37,208 nt of DNA, from contig PMXQ01000110.1 in the NCBI GenBank assembly GCA_003171065.1, positions 1-37,208 on the forward strand, read 5' to 3'. Of the stretch, positions 27,791 through 35,717 are shown piece by piece. A model generated the notes under the pieces. That model made no database searches, was not told where the DNA came from, and saw only the letters and a list, made by a program, of their open reading frames with translations. The stretch is from Chloroflexota bacterium. GTDB taxonomy: Bacteria > Chloroflexota > Limnocylindria > Limnocylindrales > CSP1-4. The translations under genes were made by a program, and so were the position numbers. The stretch's first letter is position 1. Every line of letters begins with the position of its first letter.

Positions 27791-28004
27791 AATCCGGCTC
27801 AGTTCCTGAACCGGATTGAGACGCTGGCGACCGCCCGGCGGTGATGGCAAACGGGGCAGCGAAGGCTTGCGCCAGCCGAGCGTCGGGCCGGGCGCGATCC
27901 CACTGAGGGTCGGCAGGAAGGATGCCGACCCTCTGGGGGCCGTCACAGTCCTCGGTCGACCGATGGCAGCGGATCTTGCGGCGTGGCCATGGCAACACCT
28001 CCCT
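27791..28004 (-). promoter_or_regulatory. candidate structured 5' leader of the kelch lipoprotein (mini-ORF plus hairpins)
   Basis: Minus strand: GGGAGGTG SD, 15-codon ORF MATPQDPLPSVDRGL* (27943-27990), perfect hairpin GAGGGTCGGC/GCCGACCCTC (27905-27933), GCTGGCG/CGCCAGC pairing, and AATCCGG...CCGGATT hairpin (27791-27817) just before the gene's SD. Confidence 0.42.
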
Positions 28005-28417
28005 GTCGCGGATCTGGACCGAGGACCTCGTGCCACGATCCTGCGGGTCGGTCTCGCCACTGGCTCGCCGCGATCCCGGCGGCCGGGGTGTGGGCCGCGT
28101 GTCAGAGCCCCTATCTGGGATGATTCGCCACCGGGGGACGGGGCCACAGCGTGGGCCAGCGCACTGTCACCCGAGCTGCCAGTGGACTGGCAGCCAGGCC
28201 CTCGTTCGATTCATGCGCCGGGCGACTACTATCCACGGTCGGCGCAAGTGGGGCCAGTCCGCGGGCACGCTCGCATACTCATCCGGGAGGGACCTGAGCG
28301 TGAGTCACCCTGTCGCTCCGTCGGCACGGGTCAGTGCCGGCCGCGGACCGAAGCCTGGATCTTGATACCAGTCGCCGGGTGAATCGATCGCAAGTCGAGG
28401 CGCGGCGGGCGAGCCTC

Positions 28418-28435
28418 GGCGGGCGCCGGCCCGCC
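28418..28435 (-). terminator. hairpin downstream of clpX
   Basis: Minus strand GGCGGGC-CGGC-GCCCGCC just after the clpX stop; no clear U-tract. Confidence 0.45.
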
Positions 28436-28440
28436 CCGCC

Positions 28441-29745
28441 CTACGCGGTCTGGCCGCGCTCCTCGAGGAGCTTCTGGTAGTTCGTCTCGTCGAAGCCCTC
28501 GTCCACCTGCGTCTTCGTGAGCAGGAGCGGCAGCCGGCCCTCGCGGATCGTCTCCTCGGTAATGATGCACTTGCGGATCTCGCCGTGATCCGGCACGTCG
28601 TACATCACCTCGAGCAGCGCCTCCTCGACAATCGAGCGCAGGGCGCGGGCGCCGGTCTTGCGGGTGATCGCGACCTCCGCGGCTGCTGTGAGCGCCGCCT
28701 CGGTGAAGACCAGGTCCACCTTGTCGAGCGACAGGAACTTCTGGAACTGGCGCGTGATCGCGTTCTTGGGCTCGGTCAGGACGCGGACCAGGTCGTCCGC
28801 GGTCAGCGACGAGAGCGTCACGACCACCGGCAGCCGGCCGACGAACTCGGGGATCAGGCCGTACTTGAGCAGGTCCTCCGGCATGAGACGCTCGAGGATT
28901 CGCTCCCGGTCGATCTCCGGCATGTGGTTCTCGGCGCCGAAGCCCATAGACCGCTTCCCGACCCGCTCTTCGACCAGCTTCTCCAGCCCGTCGAAAGCCC
29001 CGCCGCAGATGAACAGGATGTTCGTCGTGTCGATCTGGATGAAGTCCTGGTGAGGATGCTTGCGGCCGCCCTGGGGTGGTACGTTGGCGAGCGTCCCCTC
29101 GAGGATCTTGAGGAGCGCCTGCTGGACGCCCTCACCCGAGACGTCGCGGGTGATCGAGGGGTTGTCCGCCTTGCGGGCGATCTTGTCGATCTCGTCGATG
29201 TAGATGATGCCCCGTTGAGCCCGGGCGACGTCGAAATCGGCCGACTGGATGAGCCTCAGCAGGATGTTCTCGACGTCCTCACCGACGTAGCCGGCCTCGG
29301 TCAGCGAGGTGGCGTCGGCGATGCAGAACGGCACGTCCAGGATCTTGGCTAGGGTCTGGGCCAGGAGCGTCTTGCCCGATCCCGTCGGACCGACGAGGAG
29401 GATGTTCGACTTCTGCAGCTCGACGTCGTCGATCTGGTGACCGGCGTTGACCCGCTTGTAGTGGTTGTGCACGGCCACGGAGAGGACCTTCTTGGCCTTC
29501 TCCTGACTGATGACGTACTGGTCGAGGGCGGTCTTGATGCCCCGCGGGTTGGGCAGCTTGGCGACCTGCGGCTTGGCGCGCGGCGACTCGAGCATCTCCT
29601 CTTCGATGATTTCCTGGCAGAGGTTGATGCACTCGTCGCAGATGTAGACGCCCTGGCCCGCAATGAGCTTGCGAACCTGCTCCTGGCTCTTGCCGCAGAA
29701 ACTGCAGCGATATGGAACTTTGGGGCCGCTCTTGGTGGTCGTCAC
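28441..29745 (-). CDS. clpX: ATP-dependent Clp protease ATP-binding subunit ClpX
   Basis: N-terminal zinc domain [86 protein letters not shown]. Confidence 0.98.
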   Translation of the reverse strand: MTTTKSGPKVPYRCSFCGKSQEQVRKLIAGQGVYICDECINLCQEIIEEEMLESPRAKPQVAKLPNPRGIKTALDQYVISQEKAKKVLSVAVHNHYKRVNAGHQIDDVELQKSNILLVGPTGSGKTLLAQTLAKILDVPFCIADATSLTEAGYVGEDVENILLRLIQSADFDVARAQRGIIYIDEIDKIARKADNPSITRDVSGEGVQQALLKILEGTLANVPPQGGRKHPHQDFIQIDTTNILFICGGAFDGLEKLVEERVGKRSMGFGAENHMPEIDRERILERLMPEDLLKYGLIPEFVGRLPVVVTLSSLTADDLVRVLTEPKNAITRQFQKFLSLDKVDLVFTEAALTAAAEVAITRKTGARALRSIVEEALLEVMYDVPDHGEIRKCIITEETIREGRLPLLLTKTQVDEGFDETNYQKLLEERGQTA

Positions 29746-29774
29746 GCGCCCGGACCTGTCCTTTGCGTCTTAGC

Positions 29775-30455
29775 CTAGCCCCGGTCGAGTTCGGCCTCGG
29801 GAGGCTGCTGGCCTTCCTCGGTCTTGTCGACTCCGTCGGCGCCGCTCGCCGATTCGGTCAGTGCAGTCAGCGGCGATACAGTGGCGGAGTAGACAGCATC
29901 GATGATGCCATACTCCTTGGCCTCCGTTGGGGACATGAAGTAGTCCCTTGAGGTATCGGCAACGATCTTCTCGATCGGTTGTCCACAATGGCGGCTCAGA
30001 ATCTCGTGATTTGTGTTGACCAGAGTCTCCATCTCCTTGACCTGGATCATCACGTCCGGGGTGTTGCCCCGGAAGCCGCCGGACCCCTGGTGGATCATGA
30101 TCCGGCTGTGCGGCAGGGCGAAGCGCTTGGCGGGCGCGCCGGCGGCGAGCAGCACGGCCGCCATGCTGGCCGCCATGCCTATGCAGATCGTGCTCACAGG
30201 GGCACGGACGTACTGCATCGTGTCGTAGATCGCAAGACCGCTGGTGATGACCCCGCCGGGCGAGTTGATGTACAGGCTGATGTCCCGCTCCGGATCCTCG
30301 GCGTCGAGGAAGAGCAGCTGGGCGATGACCAGGTTCGCGACGTTGTCCTCGATGGTGTCGCCCAGGAAGATGATTCGCTCGCGCAGAAGGCGCGAGTAGA
30401 TGTCGTAGGCGCGCTCGCCACGGCTCGAGGACTCGATCACCATCGGCACGAGCAT
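29775..30455 (-). CDS. clpP: ATP-dependent Clp protease proteolytic subunit
   Basis: [48 protein letters not shown], catalytic [14 protein letters not shown] and PHSRIMIHQ. Confidence 0.98.
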   Translation of the reverse strand: MLVPMVIESSSRGERAYDIYSRLLRERIIFLGDTIEDNVANLVIAQLLFLDAEDPERDISLYINSPGGVITSGLAIYDTMQYVRAPVSTICIGMAASMAAVLLAAGAPAKRFALPHSRIMIHQGSGGFRGNTPDVMIQVKEMETLVNTNHEILSRHCGQPIEKIVADTSRDYFMSPTEAKEYGIIDAVYSATVSPLTALTESASGADGVDKTEEGQQPPEAELDRG

Positions 30456-30484
30456 CGAATCGTCTCCTCTTCGCTGGGTCGCGC

Positions 30485-31915
30485 TCAGGCGCCGGGCGCG
30501 CTGGCGGCCGGCCGCGTCAGGCTCTCAGGTGCGGTCATTCCGGCCGACGCGGCAGCCTCGACGGGCACAGTCTCGACAGTCGAACCTGGCCCGGCATCCT
30601 CGATGTGCCGCAGGCGCGGCGCCTCAGGGTGGGCCGTGAGCCATTCGTCCACGAGCTGTTCAACGGTCCGCGACTGCCGGATCGTGTTTCTGATGGAGTT
30701 TCGGCCGCGTTCGCTTTCGAAGAACTGGATCAGACTGCGATCGTTCGCATAGCGGGACCTCGCCTGGCCGACCTCTACCTCGACCTCGGCCTCCGAAACC
30801 TCAACGCCCTTGACCTTGGAGATCTCCGCGAGGGTCAGCAGGCTCTTCGCCCGCTTCTCGGCCTGAGGGCGGAACTCCGCCCGCGCCTCGGCATCGGTCT
30901 TGCCGGTCGCCTTGAAATACGCCTGATCGCTGATCCCCTGGCGAGCCAGGGCGGAGCGCATCTCGTCGCGCATGACCTCGACTTCCTGGTCGACCAGGAT
31001 GTCCGGCAGGTCGATGGTGGCGTTGGCCGCGGCGTAGTCGACGATCCGGTCGGCGAACTCATGACGGGCTCGATCGAGGGCGTTCTCCTCGAGGCGCTTG
31101 CGCAGCTCGACCTTGAGGTCGGCCAGGTCCTTGAATCGGCCCACGGATCGGGCGAACTCGTCGTCTGCTTCGGGCACGACCTTGCCGCGCAGCTCCTTCA
31201 GCTTCAGCTTGAAGTGCAGGTGCGCGCCGCGCATCCACTCGACCTGGAAGTTCTCCGGAATGTCGATGTCGAACTCGCGGTCTTCGCCCTTCCACATCCC
31301 GACGATGTGGTCTTCGAAGCCCGGGTACAGCCGGTTCTGGCCCAGAACGAGCGGCATCCGCTCAGAGGATCCGCCCGTGAACTTGGCGCCGTCCCGCGTG
31401 CCGTCGAACGCGACGATCACATAGTCGCCGTTCCCGGCGGCGCGGCCTTCCACCGGCTCGAGGTGGCCCTCGCCGTCGCGCAGATCGTCGACGACCTTCT
31501 CGACCATCGTCTCGTCGACGGGCTCAACCTCAGGCTTGAACGGGAAGTTCTCGAAGTCGCCGAGCTTGATCTCCGGCCGGACCTGCAAGGTCGCCTTGAA
31601 GATGACCGGCTTGCCCTCTTCGGCCTGGGTGACTTCGACCTCAGGAGAAGCCAGCGGCGCGATCTCCTGGTCGCGCACGGCCTCCCGCACGGCATTCTCG
31701 ACGAGGAGATCTACGGCTTCATCCATGACGGTGGAGGCACCTACCACTCGCTCCACGACCGCCCGCGGCGCCTTGCCAGGCCGGAATCCCGAAATGCGGT
31801 GCTGTTGCGAGAGGCGACGAGCGGCGTCGTCCAGCGAGCGGGTCAGGCGCTCGGCCGGGAGCTCGAACTCTATCTGGAGGCGGGATCTGGGAAGGGGGGT
31901 GTTGGTCGTCTGCAT
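30485..31915 (-). CDS. tig: trigger factor
   Basis: [49 protein letters not shown]-like centre; C-terminal chaperone arm; upstream of clpP-clpX. Confidence 0.96.
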   Translation of the reverse strand: MQTTNTPLPRSRLQIEFELPAERLTRSLDDAARRLSQQHRISGFRPGKAPRAVVERVVGASTVMDEAVDLLVENAVREAVRDQEIAPLASPEVEVTQAEEGKPVIFKATLQVRPEIKLGDFENFPFKPEVEPVDETMVEKVVDDLRDGEGHLEPVEGRAAGNGDYVIVAFDGTRDGAKFTGGSSERMPLVLGQNRLYPGFEDHIVGMWKGEDREFDIDIPENFQVEWMRGAHLHFKLKLKELRGKVVPEADDEFARSVGRFKDLADLKVELRKRLEENALDRARHEFADRIVDYAAANATIDLPDILVDQEVEVMRDEMRSALARQGISDQAYFKATGKTDAEARAEFRPQAEKRAKSLLTLAEISKVKGVEVSEAEVEVEVGQARSRYANDRSLIQFFESERGRNSIRNTIRQSRTVEQLVDEWLTAHPEAPRLRHIEDAGPGSTVETVPVEAAASAGMTAPESLTRPAASAPGA

Positions 31916-32007
31916 CGCGGGCGATTATAGGGGCCGCGGCGGTCCGCGGCCGGGAGCGGAGGACGGGGTCCGGAGCCGGCGGGAGTGACGACGCCGTGCC
32001 CGCCGGG

Positions 32008-32370
32008 TCAGCGGTCCTTCTCTTTGACCCAGCCCACGTGCTTGCGCAGGAGCCCGACCATGCCCAGCTCGAACTGGCGCTCGTCGGTGTGCTCCGGCAG
32101 AGCGCCAAGCTCGCCGGCGCTGAGGGAGACATCGACGTGCGAGGCCGTCAAGGCGACCACGTCATCCGCCGACACGAAGACGCGTCGCCCCTTCCACTTG
32201 AGCTGCACGACGATGCCGTGGAAGATGTCCTCTTCGTGGGACCCCAGGAGGTCATACACAGTTCCGATCTGCTCGCCGTCCGAGCGCACCGGGGTGTTCT
32301 CCGGCACGGCGCGCCAGGCGATCGGCTGGTCCGTGTCGCCGTTGGCTTCGGACTTGGGTGGCGTGTCCAT
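32008..32370 (-). CDS. PRC-barrel-like small protein
   Basis: IAWRAVPENTPVRSDGEQIGTVYDLLGSHEEDIFHGIVVQLKWKGRRVFVSADDVVALTASHVDVSL resembles PRC-barrel/DUF2171-like beta-barrels. Confidence 0.62.
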   Translation of the reverse strand: MDTPPKSEANGDTDQPIAWRAVPENTPVRSDGEQIGTVYDLLGSHEEDIFHGIVVQLKWKGRRVFVSADDVVALTASHVDVSLSAGELGALPEHTDERQFELGMVGLLRKHVGWVKEKDR

Positions 32371-32400
32371 CGTTGCTTCTCCTGACTTATCGAGCCGCCC

Positions 32401-33633
32401 TCACGCAGAGGGCGAGCTCGCGGGCAAGCTTGGGGACGGGCTCGCGGATGGCTTCGCCGACGCACTCGAGGATGGGCTCGGGGACGTCGGGACCATGCGA
32501 GCACCGACGATCTTGCAGATGTGGCGGACGATAGTGAAACCTTCGGGATTGAACGATTTGTCGTCCATCGTATAGACGGCGAGGATGTATGTCTCCGCGC
32601 CGACGGTGACGATCCCGGACGAGTTCATGACGTAGAGGTTGTCCGGTCCCAGGACCCAGCCGTCCTTCAGCGCGATCGTCGCCCCGGCGGGACTGCTGTC
32701 GCCGACCCCGACCCGCTGATCGGCCTGGATGTGCTCCATCAACTTGAGCGCCAGGGCGCGATCCGTCGCGTTCAGGATCTTCCCCTCATGCAGCAGCTCC
32801 AGCAGCGAAACCATCGCCGCGGGCGTGATCGTGCTAAAGCCCCAGCCGACGTGCGGGGTCTGCGGGGTCAGGCCGGAGATGCCGACCTTCTTCATGAACG
32901 CGTTGATCCCGGCCTGGTAGCCGATCTCCGTGTACAGCGCCGTCGCGGAATTGTTGTTCGAGTTCTCGATCATCGTCGTCAGCAGCGACAGCTCGGTGGC
33001 GTTGGGACCCCTCCCTTTCGCCTCGAGCTGAGTCAGCAGCGTTAGCATGATCGGCACTTTCATCGAGCTCGCGACGACGTACGGGCGGTCCGCGTTGTGG
33101 CCGTAGACCACGCCGCGAGTGACATCGAGCAGCTCGACCCCCACCCGGGTGCCGTAGTCGGTGAGGTAATCTGCCAGGCCCGTGTCGAGCGCGTCGAAGC
33201 TCGCCATGGCGCGGCCCGAGGGCTGGATCATCGTCAGCGCCGACGCCTCCACCCAGCCGGTCCCGTGCCGGCCAGGCGTCTGCCAGGTGACCTGGGCCCA
33301 GGCCTTGCCGTCAACCGTGGTTGACTTCAAGGTCAGCGTCAGCGGGAAGTTCGCCCCGAGATGGACCTGGGCGGCGCCCTCGTCACTCGCCGTCGCGTAC
33401 ACGGTCACCGACCCGCTCGTCCAGGCCTTCTGCGGGACAGGCGAGGGCGTGGGGGACGGGACGGGCGAAGGGGTGGGCGACGGAGTCGGCGACGACTGCG
33501 ACCCACTCGACTCGTTCGTCGACGTCGCGGGGCTGACCGAGCCCGAGGCCGACGACGCCGGCGGAGTCGAGCCGCCTCCGCAACCGAGCACCGCACATGC
33601 CAGGAGGCACACGAGCAGACGACGAATTGCCAC
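32401..33633 (-). CDS. secreted class-A beta-lactamase-like serine hydrolase lipoprotein with SH3-like N-terminal region
   Basis: GTG at 33633 (lipobox RRLLVCLLACAVLGCGG); Ser/Pro/Thr linker; SSMK (SxxK) and SNNNSATALY motifs, KDGW in the KTG position; Ser/Pro-rich C-terminal tail. Confidence 0.86.
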   Translation of the reverse strand: MAIRRLLVCLLACAVLGCGGGSTPPASSASGSVSPATSTNESSGSQSSPTPSPTPSPVPSPTPSPVPQKAWTSGSVTVYATASDEGAAQVHLGANFPLTLTLKSTTVDGKAWAQVTWQTPGRHGTGWVEASALTMIQPSGRAMASFDALDTGLADYLTDYGTRVGVELLDVTRGVVYGHNADRPYVVASSMKVPIMLTLLTQLEAKGRGPNATELSLLTTMIENSNNNSATALYTEIGYQAGINAFMKKVGISGLTPQTPHVGWGFSTITPAAMVSLLELLHEGKILNATDRALALKLMEHIQADQRVGVGDSSPAGATIALKDGWVLGPDNLYVMNSSGIVTVGAETYILAVYTMDDKSFNPEGFTIVRHICKIVGARMVPTSPSPSSSASAKPSASPSPSLPASSPSA

Positions 33634-33748
33634 AGTACGACACCTCTGGACGAGCCAGACCCCGACTCGACTGACTGCCGCCGACCGGTACGCGCCCCAG
33701 ATCATAGTCGACGCCAACGCTCGGGACGGTACCTGCGACAATCTGGGC

Positions 33749-35338
33749 ATGACACACCTGCGTCGATCCCTGCTGGCGTTGCTCGCCGTTCTCGCCATCG
33801 TTTCGGCGTGCGGCTCGAATCCGCCGAGCCCGCCGCCCAGCCAGGCCCCCAGCCCGACCTCGGCCGCGTCGCCGTTTGACGCTCCGACCGCCTCGCCGAC
33901 GCCGCAGTCCACGCCAAGTCCGACGGCAGCCCCGGCCGTTCCGATCGTTCCGGTCGCGGACTTTCGGACGATCGCGACCACGATCGATCAGGCCGGCGTC
34001 GCGGCCATCCTGGCCGGCACGAACAAGCAGTTCACGACGCTCGAGCTGGTGAGCGCCGACGCGGACGGCATCCTTGCGGCGCTCAGCCTGTCCCAACCGT
34101 CGGTCGCGAGCCGTCTCGTGCTCGCTCCGACCGCCGCGGTCCTGGAGGCCGACCTCGATGCCAAGGCGGCCCGCCTGGGCATCGTCCGCGCCACCGACGT
34201 GGGACCGAGCGTGCGAGCGCTGGGCTGGGGGGACGTGTCGCTCTTCGGCGTGTCTCGAGTCAAGAGCCTGGCGGACTGGCCGCTGCAGGCCAGCCTGCCG
34301 GCGACCGCCACCACAGCCGCGTTCAATCCGTCGGCGACCTGGACGATCGTCGCGGGCGGCGACGTGATGCTCGACCGCGGCGTGTACAAGGTGATCAAGC
34401 TCCAGGGCAAGGGCGTGGATTTCCCGTTCTCCGGCGGGACCGCCACGATCACCAGCCGCTACTGCTGCTCATCGTGGGACTGGGTGATGCCGCGCACGAA
34501 GGTCGATGACACGACCCAGGACGTGCGCGCCCTGACGTCGGGAGCTGACCTGTCGATGGTGAACCTGGAGGGTCCAGCCCCGACCAACTCCTCGTACCAC
34601 GCCACGGGAATGTCCTTCACATTCAATCAGGCGTTTCTCGCCGGGCTCCAGTACGCTGGGATCGATTGGGTCTCGCTTGCCAACAACCACATCCTCAACG
34701 CCGGCAGACAGGGCGTGGTCCAGACGATCGCGGCGCTTGACAAGCTCGGGATCGCCCACAGCGGCGCCGGCGCGAACATAACGGCGGCCCGGACTCCGGC
34801 CATCTTCAACATCGATGGCGTCAAGGTCGCGGTCCTCTCGTACGACGCGATCTCACCCGGCGAGGCCGCCACTGCGAAGTTACCCGGAACCGCCGAGCTC
34901 TCCGCCGGCACCGCCCCAGCCGACATCAAGGCAGCCAAGGCGGCCGGCGCCCAGGTCGTCATCGTCTACCCCCACTGGGGGATCGAATACAAGACCGGAC
35001 CGACCGCGGCTCAGAAGAGGCTGGCGCACCAGATGATCGACGCGGGCGCGGACATGATCATCGGCAACCATGCCCACTGGGCGGGGGCCATGGAGATATA
35101 CAAGGGCAAGCCGATCTGGTACGAGCTCGGCAACTTCGTGTTCGACCAGACATGGTCGGAGCAGACCGAAGAGGGGCTCGTGCTCGAGCTGACGTTCAGC
35201 GGCTCCACCCTCGTTCAGGCGTGGACGCATCCGACGATCATCCTCGATGGCGCCCAGCCGAATCTGCTGGATCCGGTGAGCGGCGAGGCCGTCATGAACC
35301 GCGTCTACACGGCCTCCGGGAAGCTGTTGCCCTGGTAA
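33749..35338 (+). CDS. CapA-family (poly-gamma-glutamate synthesis-like) metallophosphatase lipoprotein
   Basis: ATG at 33749 (MTHLRRSLLALLAVLAIVSACG); WTIVAGGDVMLDRG, MVNLEGPAPTN, SLANNHILNAGRQG, VVIVYPHWGIEY, IGNHAHWAGAMEIYKGKPIWYELGNFVFDQ. Confidence 0.91.
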   Translation: MTHLRRSLLALLAVLAIVSACGSNPPSPPPSQAPSPTSAASPFDAPTASPTPQSTPSPTAAPAVPIVPVADFRTIATTIDQAGVAAILAGTNKQFTTLELVSADADGILAALSLSQPSVASRLVLAPTAAVLEADLDAKAARLGIVRATDVGPSVRALGWGDVSLFGVSRVKSLADWPLQASLPATATTAAFNPSATWTIVAGGDVMLDRGVYKVIKLQGKGVDFPFSGGTATITSRYCCSSWDWVMPRTKVDDTTQDVRALTSGADLSMVNLEGPAPTNSSYHATGMSFTFNQAFLAGLQYAGIDWVSLANNHILNAGRQGVVQTIAALDKLGIAHSGAGANITAARTPAIFNIDGVKVAVLSYDAISPGEAATAKLPGTAELSAGTAPADIKAAKAAGAQVVIVYPHWGIEYKTGPTAAQKRLAHQMIDAGADMIIGNHAHWAGAMEIYKGKPIWYELGNFVFDQTWSEQTEEGLVLELTFSGSTLVQAWTHPTIILDGAQPNLLDPVSGEAVMNRVYTASGKLLPW

Positions 35339-35345
35339 ACGGGGC

Positions 35346-35369
35346 TCGGGGCGTAGAAACTCGCCCCGA
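35346..35369 (+). terminator. terminator-like hairpin after the CapA-family gene
   Basis: TCGGGGCG-TAGAAACT-CGCCCCGA: perfect 8-bp stem 8 nt after the stop codon; no T-tract. Confidence 0.55.
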
Positions 35370-35406
35370 ATCGCAGACGGAAGCCCGGGGCTCGGCACAA
35401 ACACGG

Positions 35407-35453
35407 TGGTGGGCGAGGTCGGGGTCGAACCGACACGCCGCTTACGCGGCCAC
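35407..35453 (-). tRNA. tRNA 3'-half remnant, most like tRNA-Leu (class-II variable arm, T-arm, acceptor 3' strand, encoded CCA); possible attachment site
   Basis: Minus strand GTG-GCCGC-GTAA-GCGGC-GT-GTCGG-TTCGACC-CCGAC-CTCGCCC-A-CCA. No matching GGGCGAG 5' acceptor strand or foldable anticodon arm in the upstream 45 nt. Confidence 0.58.
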
Positions 35454-35717
35454 AACGGGGATGCTCTATCCGGCTCCTCGTGGCGGGCGATGCAGAATCG
35501 GCGCTGTTAGCGTGTGAGTCGGACCCCGAGTTAGGCCCAACTGGGGCACTGCGCCGTCTCGGCGTCTCGGACTGGCTCCGGCTTCGATGATGCACGCGCT
35601 GGCTTTGTACCTCATCCCGGTCCTAGGTGTCTGCGTTGTGGTCTGTCTCGCATACCTCCCGCGCCCGACGGGCCACCGTTCCGCCGTGGTTCGACTCACT
35701 GGCAAGGTGCGCGAGGT

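Noticed and set aside
27823-27880. Possible c-di-GMP-I (GEMM) riboswitch, from GGCAAAC and GCAAGCC strings
   Set aside because: Order and strand of motifs do not match the GEMM consensus; left as an unassigned structured leader.
30605-31930. 441-aa plus-strand ORF opposite trigger factor
   Set aside because: Shadow ORF: tig is unambiguous on the minus strand.
35407-35500. tmRNA 3' end or complete tRNA-His/tRNA-Arg
   Set aside because: Acceptor lacks the G3-U70 expected of tmRNA; no anticodon stem forms around TTGTGGC, and no 5' strand pairs with CTCGCCC. Only a tRNA-Leu-like 3' half is supported.
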